The notes: generated by a model from the sequence alone, not told the origin. A stretch of 51,988 nt of DNA from Clostridiales bacterium oral taxon 876 str. F0540 (GCA_000466585.1 KE993463.1:1-51988), one strand, 5' to 3'. Positions 35,100 to 43,585 are shown, counted from the first letter of the stretch. A program made the numbers and translations.

Positions 35100-35107
35100 T
35101 TTTACAT

Positions 35108-35137
35108 AAAAAAAGACTGCTTAATCTATGCAGCCTT
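35108..35137 (-). terminator. Terminator of the TetR gene
   Basis: AAGACTGC and GCAGCCTT form a stem with one mismatch that overlaps the stop codon and runs into TTTTTTT on the minus strand. Confidence 0.7.
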
Positions 35138-35720
35138 ACTCTGATTTTAATGCTTTTATTATATTCTTTATATAGTCAATTCTTTTTTCCTTGCTTTCAA
35201 TGATTCCATCATCAAAATTTAAAATATCGTTATTCTCTATTGGGTGAATAATAGAAGACATGAAAATCATATATTTGTGCTCGTACTTCATGCTGCTGCT
35301 CTTTGTAACTTTATAAAGTAAGCTTTCAAATTTCTCATTCATTTCCTTGCTTGCAGCTAATATTTTTCTTGAGATTTCATCTGACTCTTCCTGCTTTGAT
35401 GCGTCTCTAAGTATTACAGTTACCCCGGGAAACCTTATTATATATTCCATTATCTCATTAGAAGCTGCAATAAGCTTTTCTTCATCAGGGGTTTCCTCAT
35501 TATCCAGTATAGAAGTAATGCTAAGTGTGTTTGTTATATAAAATTCCTTTACCTGCCTTAGCATTTCTTCCTTAGTCCTAAAATAATAATTTATGGCACT
35601 AACATTAACATTTGCCTCATTAGAAATAGCGCGAACAGATATATTCATAGATCTGTTCTTTCCTATTAAATACAAAGCTCTATCTAAAATTTTTTCTTCT
35701 ACACTCTTTAGTTCTCTCAT
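35136..35720 (-). CDS. TetR-family transcriptional regulator
   Basis: 194 residues. The N-terminal HTH reads ILDRALYLIGKNRSMNISVR, AISNEANVNVSAINYYFRTK, diagnostic of TetR/AcrR. The C-terminal ligand-binding domain has no recognised class. It is upstream of the SDR and enoate-reductase-like genes on the same strand, and the two matching operators in front of those genes are the likely targets. Because the operators are upstream of the -35 boxes rather than overlapping -10, activation as well as repression is possible. Confidence 0.9.
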   Translation of the reverse strand: MRELKSVEEKILDRALYLIGKNRSMNISVRAISNEANVNVSAINYYFRTKEEMLRQVKEFYITNTLSITSILDNEETPDEEKLIAASNEIMEYIIRFPGVTVILRDASKQEESDEISRKILAASKEMNEKFESLLYKVTKSSSMKYEHKYMIFMSSIIHPIENNDILNFDDGIIESKEKRIDYIKNIIKALKSE

Positions 35721-35903
35721 ATTTTTTCCTTTCTATCATACCACCGGATAACTTAAAACTCTAGTTTCACTCATAAGTTACCTGCTAAAGTTCACTTGTG
35801 ACTTTAGCCTACTCTTTGAAGCTGAATCTATCTTTATTATAACCATATCATAATATCACACTTACAATTCTTCTCCAATAGCATCAATAATTTCTATATC
35901 AAT

Positions 35904-36548
35904 TTACTCATACTTAAGCACTGCAGCTCCTGAAAAATCTTTTATATTTTCTTTACTTAAGTTAAGTTCCTCATATTCTTTAGCCTTAAGTCCTGAAGCA
36001 GAAATGAATTTTTCAGCCTTGGCAAACAGGTGTCCTCTCAGACCTAAGGCTTTTGTTCTATAATGCATAGGTATAACAATTGTTGGGTTTAACTGCTTCA
36101 TTACCTTAACAGCGTCAAATGCATCAATAGCAAATAATCCTCCAACAGGAATCATAAGTATGTCTACCTTTCCTATTTCTTCTATCTGATTTGGGTCTAA
36201 CATATGTCCAAGATCGCCGCAGTGGCAGACATTTAATCCATCAATATTAAAGTTGTATATAGTGTTCCTCCCTCTCTTAGCTCCCGAAACCTTATCATGA
36301 AAGGTTGATACACCTTTTATTTCTATTCCATGCTTTGAAAAGCTTCCAGGACCATCTATGTGTTCAAAATTCCCCTTAACTGCGTTAATATTGTTGTGAT
36401 CGTTGTGGTTATGGCTTGTAGATACTATGTCAGCTTCAATTTCGGGCAGCTCATAATGTACAAAGTTATTATAGGGATCAGTTAGTATCCTTGTTCCTTT
36501 TTCAGAGGTTATCATAAAACATGAATGGCCTAGCCATTTAATTTTCAT
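35904..36548 (-). CDS. Metallo-beta-lactamase-fold metal-dependent hydrolase (UPF0173/UlaG-like)
   Basis: 214 residues. The motif TSHNHNDHNN is the HxHxDH metal site, preceded by MKIKWLGHSCFMI, followed by CHCGDLGH and the late MHYRTKA His. This is the hallmark of the YtkL/UPF0173 group of MBL-fold hydrolases related to UlaG. The substrate is unknown. The gene follows a flavodoxin gene by 34 bases on the same strand and is probably co-transcribed. Complete. Confidence 0.88.
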   Translation of the reverse strand: MKIKWLGHSCFMITSEKGTRILTDPYNNFVHYELPEIEADIVSTSHNHNDHNNINAVKGNFEHIDGPGSFSKHGIEIKGVSTFHDKVSGAKRGRNTIYNFNIDGLNVCHCGDLGHMLDPNQIEEIGKVDILMIPVGGLFAIDAFDAVKVMKQLNPTIVIPMHYRTKALGLRGHLFAKAEKFISASGLKAKEYEELNLSKENIKDFSGAAVLKYE

Positions 36549-36582
36549 ATTGCATTCCCTGCCTTCTTTTAAAATCTATAAT

Positions 36583-37044
36583 CTATAGTACTGTTTTAGT
36601 TATAAATTTTGCTGCTTTACTAAAGTCTTTATTATTGGGGTGGCCTTCAGCAAACTTGCTCATAAATTCAAACATCTTATTATTGCTGAATTCCTTACTT
36701 ACAAAGCTTTCTTTACAGGCAAAGCTTCCTCTGCAGACTGCTCCTTTTGATTTTAAAAGCTTTATTAACTTGTTATTATAAAAGGTTAGCCCAACACCGC
36801 TTGTAGAAAATACAAAAACTTTTTTATTTTCAAGCTTCATTTTTTCAACAAAATTAAAAAGTTGTGGAGACATGCTTTCTCTGTAAACTCCGGACCCAAA
36901 TCCAATGAGATCATAACCATCAATATTTATTTCTTTAGAATTTTTTAAGTTGATTAAATCTGCATCAATCTTCTCAGCAAATACTTTAGCTATTTTTTCG
37001 GTATTATTTTTATAAGTAGAACAATATACAATCAAGGCTTTCAT
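36583..37044 (-). CDS. Flavodoxin-domain protein
   Basis: 153 residues starting MKALIVYCSTYKNNTEKIAK; the CSTYKNNTEK loop is the FMN phosphate-binding site, and GFGSGVYRESM and FSTSGVG mark the other flavin loops. It resembles the flavodoxin/HemG-like group used as electron carriers or small-molecule oxidases. I chose the ATG at 37044 because GGAGG lies 11 bases upstream; a GTG three codons earlier would touch that site. First gene of a pair with the MBL-fold hydrolase. Confidence 0.85.
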   Translation of the reverse strand: MKALIVYCSTYKNNTEKIAKVFAEKIDADLINLKNSKEINIDGYDLIGFGSGVYRESMSPQLFNFVEKMKLENKKVFVFSTSGVGLTFYNNKLIKLLKSKGAVCRGSFACKESFVSKEFSNNKMFEFMSKFAEGHPNNKDFSKAAKFITKTVL

Positions 37045-37244
37045 ATATTGCACTTCCTCCCATTTATTTCATTTTCTATATTAATCATACTATTAAATTA
37101 AAAGCTGATAAAGAATAATTATTAAAAATTGCAGAGTCATACTGAACATGATTCAAGTTAAATACTTCTTGTTTTGTAATTCATAGTAACTTATAATTAA
37201 ATAAGCAAAAAATTAATATGTATTTTGATTAGGGGGAAATTAAT

Positions 37245-37847
37245 ATGTTTGAATTTAATCCTAAAGAAGCAAAATGGTTTTTTGAACCTCAGAACTATGT
37301 AATTGAAAAAGATAGAGTTGAAATTACAACTGATCCTAACACTGATTTTTGGCAGAGAACTTATTATGGCTTTAGAAATGATAATGCTCATGTGCTTTAT
37401 ATTACAACTGATGATAGATATTTTTCATTTACTGTAAAGGCAGAATTTAATAGTACGGTATTATTTGATCAGTGCGGAGTTGCAATTTATCAAAATAGCG
37501 ATAATTGGGTAAAGGCAGGAATAGAATTTCATGATAATAACACTGCATGGCTTGGAAGCGTGGTAACCAACCATGGATATTCTGATTGGGCAACAACTGA
37601 TATTGGTGCTTTTGTAAAGTGTGTGTGGTATAGATTGAGCAGACGAGAAAGTGATTATTGTATTGAAAATTCCTTTGATGGTGTTAATTTCAAGCAGATG
37701 AGAATTTTTCACTTGTTTGAAGGCGACGAAGAAATTAATATTGGGTTACTTGCATGTTCTCCCAATAACAATTCCTTTAAGGCTGTATTTACCGAAATGA
37801 AGGTAACGGATTGCTTGTGGAAAGAACATAATCCTGTTGCAGATTAA
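37245..37847 (+). CDS. DUF1349 protein (concanavalin-like beta-sandwich)
   Basis: 200 residues, beta-rich, with DQCGVAIYQNSDNWVKAGIE, FHDNNTAWLGSVVTNHGYSD and WYRLSRRESDYCIENSFDG, which are characteristic of DUF1349 proteins with a concanavalin/laminin-G-like fold. No signal peptide, so probably cytosolic; function unknown though carbohydrate binding is suggested for the fold. GGGGG precedes the ATG; a terminator follows directly. Confidence 0.85.
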   Translation: MFEFNPKEAKWFFEPQNYVIEKDRVEITTDPNTDFWQRTYYGFRNDNAHVLYITTDDRYFSFTVKAEFNSTVLFDQCGVAIYQNSDNWVKAGIEFHDNNTAWLGSVVTNHGYSDWATTDIGAFVKCVWYRLSRRESDYCIENSFDGVNFKQMRIFHLFEGDEEINIGLLACSPNNNSFKAVFTEMKVTDCLWKEHNPVAD

Positions 37848-37849
37848 CG

Positions 37850-37877
37850 GAACTCACAAAAAGAGTTCCTTTTTTTA
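37850..37877 (+). terminator. Terminator of the DUF1349 gene
   Basis: GGAACTC and GAGTTCC flank ACAAAAA, followed by seven T. Confidence 0.9.
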
Positions 37878-38068
37878 TTGCCTGTTTAAATAAAATGATT
37901 CATAATGCTTGTTCTGATTTTTTCCACATATAACAAAACTTTTACCATTTTATCAGCACTAAACCCTTTATAAAGCTAATTATCTAAACATTGTCTATCT
38001 GGCTTAGTATTTTAGAGTTATCATATTTTAAAAACCTTTACATGTTAGATGCAGCTAGTGTTAATTCC

Positions 38069-38101
38069 TTGACAATCTTTTCAGTATGTTATAACATACT
38101 G
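38069..38101 (+). promoter_or_regulatory. Promoter with a 20-base perfect palindrome
   Basis: TTGACA at 38069-38074 followed by CAGTATGTTATAACATACTG (38082-38101), which covers the -10 region (TATAAC at 38090-38095, 15-base spacer, or TAACAT at 17). A repressor bound here would block RNA polymerase. No regulator gene is adjacent. Confidence 0.7.
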
Positions 38102-38145
38102 TACTGTACTAAATCATTTATTTACATTTGTAAGGGGGACAAACA

Positions 38146-39666
38146 ATGAATAAGAAACTATTGACAACACTTGTTTCCGTTATGACGGTGATGTTCGTAA
38201 CAGCGGGCTGCAGCGTTCAGACGGCAAAACAAAATCAAAGCACCAAATCCAAAGAAACTGAAGCAGTTTCAAGCGCATCTCAAGGCAGCTACACAAGTAT
38301 GGATAAGCTTAAAGAAAAATACGATATCATCATTGTAGGTGCTGGCGGCGCCGGAATGACAGCTGCACTTGAAGCAAAAGCTAAGGGCATGAACCCGGTA
38401 ATATTTGAGAAGATGTCCGTTGCAGGCGGAAATACAGTAAAAGCATCTTCCGGAATGAATGCATCCGAAACAAAGTTTGAAAAAGAACAAGGCATTAAAG
38501 ATAGCAACGATTTATTTTATAAAGAAACATTAGAAGGCGGTAAAGGCACTAACGACAAAAATTTACTTCGTTACTTTGTTGACAATTCCGCAAGTGCCAT
38601 CGATTGGCTTGATTCTATAGGAATTAAATTAAATAACCTTACAATTACCGGCGGTATGAGTGTAAAACGTACTCACAGACCGGAAGACGGATCAGCTGTT
38701 GGTCAGTACCTTTTTAACGGTTTAATAAAAAATGTACAAGAGAAAGATATTCCTCTTTTTGTAAACGCTGATGTTAAAGAAATTACGCAAAAAGATGGTA
38801 AAATAAATGGCGTAAAAGTTCTTTTCAACAAAAAAGATGAGAAGACAATTCAAGCAGATGCTGTAGTTGTAGCAACAGGCGGTTACGGTGCTAATCAAGA
38901 TATTATTGCAAAGGTTAGACCTGACTTAAAGGGCTTAGTTACAACTAACCAACCAGGAACTACTGGTGATGGTATACTAATGATCCAAAAACTTGGCGGT
39001 ACAACAGTTGATATGGATCAAATCCAAGTTCACCCAACAGTACAGCAAGAAAAATCTTATCTAATCGGAGAAGCTGTTCGTGGAGAAGGCGCAATTCTTG
39101 TTACAAGTAATGGTAAACGCTTCGTAAACGAAATGACTACTAGAGATGCAGTTACTGATGCAATTAACAAGCTTCCTGAAAAATCAGCTTATCTTGTATT
39201 TGATTCAGGAGTAAAAACCCGTGTTAAAGCAATTGATCAGTATCAAAAAATGGGCTTTGTACTTGAGGGAGATTCCATCGAAGCCTTAGCTAAAAAAATG
39301 AATGTTCCTGCAGATCAGCTAAAAACAACAATGGATACATGGAACAGCGCAGTTAAAAACAAGAAGGATGCTGAATTTGGCAGAACAACAGGAATGGACA
39401 AGGACTTGTCCGGTACACCATTCTATGCTATAAAAATTGCTCCTGGAATTCACTACTCAATGGGTGGTGTTAAAATTAATGCTAACACAGAAGTTTTAAC
39501 TGAAAAAGGCGCACCTATTCCAGGTTTATTCGCAGCAGGTGAAGTTACAGGCGGACTACACGGTAATAACAGAATCGGCGGAAACTCTGTTGTTGATATA
39601 GTTATTTTCGGTCGTCAAGCTGGTACAAAATCAGCTGAATATGTAAAAGCACATAAAGCACAATAA
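38146..39666 (+). CDS. Lipoprotein flavoprotein, fumarate-reductase/flavocytochrome c-like
   Basis: 506 residues. A lipobox VTAGC puts the lipidated Cys at 22, so the protein is anchored outside the membrane. The FAD domain follows from about 60: YDIIIVGAGGAGMTAALEAK, FEKMSVAGGNTVKASSG, and the C-terminal HGNNRIGGNSVVDIVIFGR. Catalytic-type residues of soluble fumarate reductases appear as HPTVQ, RGEGAILV and HYSMGG. It lacks heme-binding CxxCH and the FMN-binding domain of many relatives. It would reduce fumarate or another unsaturated acid (such as urocanate or acrylate) outside the cell, fed by a membrane flavin electron chain; no partner is in the window. Confidence 0.87.
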   Translation: MNKKLLTTLVSVMTVMFVTAGCSVQTAKQNQSTKSKETEAVSSASQGSYTSMDKLKEKYDIIIVGAGGAGMTAALEAKAKGMNPVIFEKMSVAGGNTVKASSGMNASETKFEKEQGIKDSNDLFYKETLEGGKGTNDKNLLRYFVDNSASAIDWLDSIGIKLNNLTITGGMSVKRTHRPEDGSAVGQYLFNGLIKNVQEKDIPLFVNADVKEITQKDGKINGVKVLFNKKDEKTIQADAVVVATGGYGANQDIIAKVRPDLKGLVTTNQPGTTGDGILMIQKLGGTTVDMDQIQVHPTVQQEKSYLIGEAVRGEGAILVTSNGKRFVNEMTTRDAVTDAINKLPEKSAYLVFDSGVKTRVKAIDQYQKMGFVLEGDSIEALAKKMNVPADQLKTTMDTWNSAVKNKKDAEFGRTTGMDKDLSGTPFYAIKIAPGIHYSMGGVKINANTEVLTEKGAPIPGLFAAGEVTGGLHGNNRIGGNSVVDIVIFGRQAGTKSAEYVKAHKAQ

Positions 39667-39695
39667 AATTTAACTTCAAGGTACAAACATAATAA

Positions 39696-39732
39696 AAAAA
39701 GCATTATCTTAATTGCAAGATAATGCTTTTTA
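39696..39732. terminator. Bidirectional terminator
   Basis: AAAAAGCATTATCTT and AAGATAATGCTTTTT form a perfect 15-bp stem around AATTGC; T tracts occur on both strands. It serves the flavoprotein gene and the small minus-strand gene ending at 39735. Confidence 0.9.
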
Positions 39733-39734
39733 TT

Positions 39735-39893
39735 TTAACGTCGATTATTTTTTATCTTCTTTAGTTTACAGCCCTTCCTCATCATAGAAAGCTTCCATAA
39801 CAGCTCTTGAAGAGGTGATTTGAACTCAAAGTCATCTACATAAAACGTATGTCCTCTTCTAACCTCAAACTTTTTAACAACAAATCTATCCAT
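39735..39893 (-). CDS. Small basic protein, 52 aa
   Basis: MDRFVVKKFEVRRGHTFYVD begins a 52-residue frame that ends KMRKGC-like in a Lys/Arg-rich tail (LKKIKNNRR). GGGGAG is six bases from the ATG at 39893, and the shared terminator lies directly after the stop, which together argue for a real gene. It is strongly basic with one Cys. I do not recognise the family; nucleic-acid binding is possible from charge only. Confidence 0.5.
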   Translation of the reverse strand: MDRFVVKKFEVRRGHTFYVDDFEFKSPLQELLWKLSMMRKGCKLKKIKNNRR

Positions 39894-39899
39894 GCCCAT

Positions 39900-40196
39900 C
39901 TCCCCAAAATACATGCTACCTTATAATTTTATATTTAGAGTTTAAGAATTAATATTAAATAGAGCATCAATATAACTCTAATATTATTTATAGTATGCTT
40001 AGTCACCTAGTTACTATATCATGATAATATATGGATGGACAAAGTCTGATTTTCATTGAATAATAGATTATCTAGCTAATTATAATTGATTATACAGGAA
40101 TAGGTCATTGTAATGCTAATTTTATTGCTTTTCCTTACAATAGGACATAGTTTTAATATAAACAGTAATATCTAAATCATATGGAAACTTCTTATC
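39900..40196. other. Intergenic region, no gene seen
   Basis: AT-rich, upstream of the small basic protein gene and downstream of the permease gene. No clear terminator follows the permease stop and no promoter pair stands out. Confidence 0.4.
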
Positions 40197-41207
40197 TTAC
40201 AAAATTATCTGAAATATATATCCTGCCAGTATACCTCCCATATAGACAGATACAATATAAAACAGCATTGCTCTCTTCTTTAGAAACGTAGACATTCCTG
40301 CTATAACAGGCACTCCGGTAGCCTTACCCGTTATAATAAATGCAAGAACAACCCCCTGCCCTGCACCTGAATTAATCAAAGATTTTAGTAAAGGCAAGGC
40401 TGAAGAATCATTTAGATATAACGGCAGGCCGATGGTTGCTGCCAGAGGTATTGAATATGCCTTGTCAGCGCTGAATAATGTCATAATAAGGCTTTGAGGT
40501 ATTATCAGTTCGACTATTCTTCCTATTGCTATAAATATAATGAAGTAAAATAGTATTTTCTTTATGCCTACATTTATAAATTCTCTTGCAAGTTTATCAA
40601 GTCTATATCTTTTTACAAACCCTTTATCCGTATTTTTCTCAACCTGGGTAGTACAGCAAGCTTCCTTGCTGATAACCGCCCTTTTTATCTTCAATGAATT
40701 TGATTTATTAATAACTGCTTTTTTAGTTGAGGAGCAGCAACTTTCATTTTTTTCTGATATGAGCCTGAACTGATCTTTAAAGAAGTTTGTTTTCTTCTCC
40801 AATAAATTAGCCAGAAATCCTGCTGCAAGTCCTATTAGAATTGATGATATTAATATCGCAGTTGCAAATTTACTTCCAAAGAATGCTGTTTCAAACATAT
40901 ATTCAGAAGGACTGGTTAATGGTGATGATATAAGAAATGCCATTACCGGCCCCCAAGGCATTGCGGAAACGAACATTGATAAAAGCACCGCCATTGTTCC
41001 GCAGGCACAAAGCGGAGTCAGTGAACCAAAAATTACAGCACCGGGTATTGAAACTCCTGTCCTTTTCATGAGCATATTCTTAAGTTTGTTAGAATCTACA
41101 TAAACACTCATTGCCACCGCTAAAGTAATACCAATCAATAAAATAAGCCAATCTGCCCTTAGATAATGCCATATGCTTAGTAATATCTCCTTTATAATGT
41201 TTATCAT
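40197..41207 (-). CDS. Metal(loid) permease with TPLCAC motif and two CC pairs
   Basis: 336 residues, about eight membrane helices in two halves. The first half carries SLTPLCACGT and FLISSPLTSP, the motif pair of the DUF318/ArsP/SO_0444-type permeases that export copper, zinc or (methyl)arsenicals. The central cytosolic loop has two vicinal Cys pairs, ESCCSS and EACCTT, likely metal-binding. AGGAG precedes the ATG. A MarR-type operator (41248-41260) lies just upstream and the MarR gene precedes it, so expression should respond to the metal or metalloid sensed by that regulator. Exact substrate unknown. Confidence 0.85.
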   Translation of the reverse strand: MINIIKEILLSIWHYLRADWLILLIGITLAVAMSVYVDSNKLKNMLMKRTGVSIPGAVIFGSLTPLCACGTMAVLLSMFVSAMPWGPVMAFLISSPLTSPSEYMFETAFFGSKFATAILISSILIGLAAGFLANLLEKKTNFFKDQFRLISEKNESCCSSTKKAVINKSNSLKIKRAVISKEACCTTQVEKNTDKGFVKRYRLDKLAREFINVGIKKILFYFIIFIAIGRIVELIIPQSLIMTLFSADKAYSIPLAATIGLPLYLNDSSALPLLKSLINSGAGQGVVLAFIITGKATGVPVIAGMSTFLKKRAMLFYIVSVYMGGILAGYIFQIIL

Positions 41208-41247
41208 ATCAATCTCTCCTTTACATTTAATTTGTACTTAGCATTAT

Positions 41248-41260
41248 TTGTATCATACAA
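41248..41260 (-). promoter_or_regulatory. Operator in front of the permease gene
   Basis: TTGTATCATACAA, a 13-base palindrome, matches the site in front of the MarR gene with only the central base differing. Confidence 0.75.
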
Positions 41261-41278
41261 TTTTTAGTTTAAAAAAAT

Positions 41279-41821
41279 TTAACAACAATTTGGATTAGCT
41301 ATTTCAAAAGCCTTTATTAATACAGACACTGCTCTTAGTACCTCATCTATTGTTCCTTCCGGCAGATTTGCAGTTATCTTCTTGTAATACTCATTAACAG
41401 AAGAGTTAAGTATTAAAGCAGCTTCCTTTCCTTTTTCAGTTAAAGCCACCAAAACAATTCTTCTATCAGCTTCATCTCTTTCCCTTAATATAAGTTCATC
41501 TCTAACCAGCTTGTCAATAACTCTAGTCATTGTGCTGCTGTCCAGATTCATCCTGTCACTCAGCTCATTCATAGTCAAACTTCCGGACTTTAAAATTTCA
41601 AGCAGCGAATAACATTGAGAGCTTGTAAAACCATGAACCTTTATCTGGTCTCTTTCAAATAATTGAAACATCCTTACAAGCTTTTGAACCATTTCTCCAA
41701 CTTCATCAACGCAACAGTTTTCATCTGGAATATTTTTGCCTGATTCATTAGTACAGTAGCCGTTATCTTCTAGTGTTTTTATTGAGGATTCTTCACAACC
41801 TTTTGTTTTATCTTCATTCAT
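41279..41821 (-). CDS. MarR-family regulator with Cys-rich N-terminus and CC tail
   Basis: 180 residues. Residues beyond about 40 form a normal MarR domain (SLTMNELSDRMNLDSSTMTR, EADRRIVLVALTEKG). The N-terminal extension holds four Cys (GCEESS, GYCTNE, ENCCVDE) and the protein ends NPNCC, giving six Cys that could sense a soft metal or arsenical. The ATG at 41821 is set by GAGGTG six bases upstream; a GTG at 41830 lies inside that site. The 13-base palindromes in front of this gene and of the permease are the probable operators. Confidence 0.88.
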   Translation of the reverse strand: MNEDKTKGCEESSIKTLEDNGYCTNESGKNIPDENCCVDEVGEMVQKLVRMFQLFERDQIKVHGFTSSQCYSLLEILKSGSLTMNELSDRMNLDSSTMTRVIDKLVRDELILRERDEADRRIVLVALTEKGKEAALILNSSVNEYYKKITANLPEGTIDEVLRAVSVLIKAFEIANPNCC

Positions 41822-41845
41822 TGTTATCACCTCTCTTTAAATTAA

Positions 41846-41858
41846 TTGTATGATACAA
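41846..41858 (-). promoter_or_regulatory. Operator in front of the MarR gene
   Basis: TTGTATGATACAA, palindromic, 25 bases upstream of the MarR start; partner of 41248-41260. Confidence 0.75.
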
Positions 41859-41897
41859 GTATCTTGAAGTCAATATATTTACATAAAATATTTGCAA

Positions 41898-41924
41898 TAA
41901 AAAAGGCCCTATTGCTAGGACCCC
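41898..41924 (-). terminator. Terminator of the arsR-permease-thioredoxin operon
   Basis: GGCCCTA and TAGGACC arms with one mismatch around TTGC, running into TTTTTTATT on the minus strand. Confidence 0.75.
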
Positions 41925-41932
41925 CTTCAGCT

Positions 41933-42160
41933 TTATAAAAACTTTTTTATTTCTTCTGGTGTTAGAACTCTTCCAAAGGATTTTACTTTTTCATCAACTA
42001 CTAATGCCGGTGTTTTCATAACTCCGTACTTCATAATGTCCTTGATGTTCTCTACCTTTTCAACCACAGCATCAATTCCTAATTCTGCTACAGCCTTTCT
42101 TGCGTTTTCTTCAAGTTGATGGCATTTTGCGCATCCTGTTCCTAATACTTTGATAATCAT
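41933..42160 (-). CDS. Small thioredoxin-like protein (CxxC)
   Basis: 75 residues starting MIIKVLGTGCAKCHQLEENA: a minimal thioredoxin fold with redox motif CAKC at 10-13 and the cis-Pro loop MKTPALVVDEK. Such 75-80 residue proteins typically follow permease genes in ArsR-controlled operons. It lies 18 bases after the permease gene and is the last gene before the terminator. It may reduce Cys (or Sec) in the permease or the exported metalloid; inferred. Confidence 0.88.
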   Translation of the reverse strand: MIIKVLGTGCAKCHQLEENARKAVAELGIDAVVEKVENIKDIMKYGVMKTPALVVDEKVKSFGRVLTPEEIKKFL

Positions 42161-42178
42161 TATACTTCCCCCTTTATA

Positions 42179-43195
42179 TTATATAAATAAATATGCAAAT
42201 GCATTAAATAGATAACCGATTATAATTATGCCTGCAGCAACAATACTTACGAATATTGCTAAGAGTTTTGGCTTTACAACCTTGCTCAGCATTATTATAG
42301 ATGGCAGTGAAAGTGCTGTTACAGCCATCATAAAGGACAATACCGTACCAATGCCTACACCTTTAGAAAACAAGGCTTCTGCTATTGGCAGAGTTCCAAA
42401 AATATCAGCATACATTGGTATACCAACAACTGTAGCAAGTAATACTGCAAATGGATTGTTATTGCCAACTACATTTTCTACAACTGACTGCGGTATCCAG
42501 TTATGAATTGCTGCTCCTATGGCAACACCAATCAATACATATAGCCAAACTCTTTTAACTATATCTACAACCTGCTCTTTAGCAAAAGATATTCTTTCTT
42601 CACCAGTCATTTCAATATTTTCTACATCTACATTTTCTATCTCACGAACATATCCCTGCACTTGACTTTCTAGACCAAGCCTATCAATAATGGTACCGCC
42701 TGCAACTGCCAATATAAGTCCCACGACAACGTAAGCTATGGCAATTTTAGCACCAAAGAAGGACATAAGTATTAAAAGTGATGCCAGATCAACAAGCGGT
42801 GAGGATATAAGAAATGAAAAGGTTATTCCTATCGGCAGACCTGCCGATGTAAATCCTATAAAAATAGGAATACTTGAGCAGCTTCAGAAGGGTGTTATTG
42901 TACCAAGCAGCGCTCCAAGTAAGTTGCCTTTTATTCCTTTTATACTTCCAAGTATTTTCTTTGTCCTTTCCGGCGGAAAATAGCTTTGAATATAGGAAAT
43001 TCCAAATATCAGAACTGACAGCAGTATGAATATCTTTATAGTATCATAAATAAAGAAATGCAAGCTGCCACCAAGCCTTTCTTTTACAGACAAACCAAAA
43101 GCCTTTTCAACCAGCAGCTGAATCAGCTTTGAAAGCCAAGTCATTTTTAGTAATTGATCATTAAGAAAACTAAAGAAGTTAGAAACTAAACTCAT
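42179..43195 (-). CDS. ArsP/DUF318-type permease with in-frame TGA at a conserved Cys
   Basis: One frame of 338 codons interrupted only by TGA at 42884-42886 (codon 104). Read through, the protein has ITPF-x-SCSSIPIFIGF then FLISSPLVDLAS, which aligns exactly with TPLCACGT...FLISSPLTSP of the permease at 40197-41207, and the total length (338) equals the paralogue's (336). So the TGA replaces the first Cys of a CxC motif. Forty-two bases after the TGA the mRNA can form AUCGGCA-GGUC-UGCCGAU. Either this is a selenoprotein or a single Cys-to-stop mutation has split the gene; the rest of the frame is intact. GGGGGAGG precedes the ATG. It follows arsR by 48 bases. Confidence 0.65.
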
Positions 43196-43243
43196 TTTCT
43201 TAAGCCTCCCCCTTATTTAATCATGCTATATCTTAATTAAAAG

Positions 43244-43585
43244 TTATCTTTTGCAGGTGAGAAGATATTCTTCTGAACCATTTAACCTTTTAATATCATT
43301 TCTTATTGTTTCATAATCATCAATGCAGTCTATAATGTTTTTTAGTAAATCATCAAATAATTTATCACTAAAATTAAGGTAGTAATATATAAACTGCTCT
43401 TTTCTTTCATCTTTCACAAATCCCATATCCCTAAGCTTTGCCAGGTGCTTTGAAATCTTAGGCTGAGTTTCTCCCATTATTCCGCATAGCTGACAAACAC
43501 AAAGCTTCTTATGATATAGAAGCACCAGTATTCTTACTCTTGTTTCGTCCGACAACATCTTGAAGAAATCTGTTAACTTATCCAT
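43244..43585 (-). CDS. arsR: ArsR/SmtB-family metalloregulator
   Basis: 113 residues with the ArsR HTH (CGIMGETQPKISKHLAKLRD) and Cys at 29, 31 and 34 in LCVCQLC, the As(III)/Sb(III) sensing motif of the classic ArsR group. It should release DNA when arsenite or a similar metalloid binds. It heads the operon arsR-permease-thioredoxin-like. An imperfect dyad with CATATAC/GTATG halves lies in its leader, a likely operator. Good confidence in family and ligand class. Confidence 0.92.
   Translation of the reverse strand: MDKLTDFFKMLSDETRVRILVLLYHKKLCVCQLCGIMGETQPKISKHLAKLRDMGFVKDERKEQFIYYYLNFSDKLFDDLLKNIIDCIDDYETIRNDIKRLNGSEEYLLTCKR

Noticed and set aside
42842..42870. UCCUAU-UUUU-AUAGGA hairpin as the SECIS element
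   Set aside because: Its distance from the TGA (20 bases to the loop) is right, but the loop lacks the expected G and the stem is weak AU; I keep the GGUC hairpin as the better, though distant, candidate.
42884..43195. Reading the permease as two separate genes
   Set aside because: Both parts are in the same frame, the second part has no ribosome binding site at its first ATG, and the gap between them encodes the expected conserved segment (SCSSIPIFIGF).
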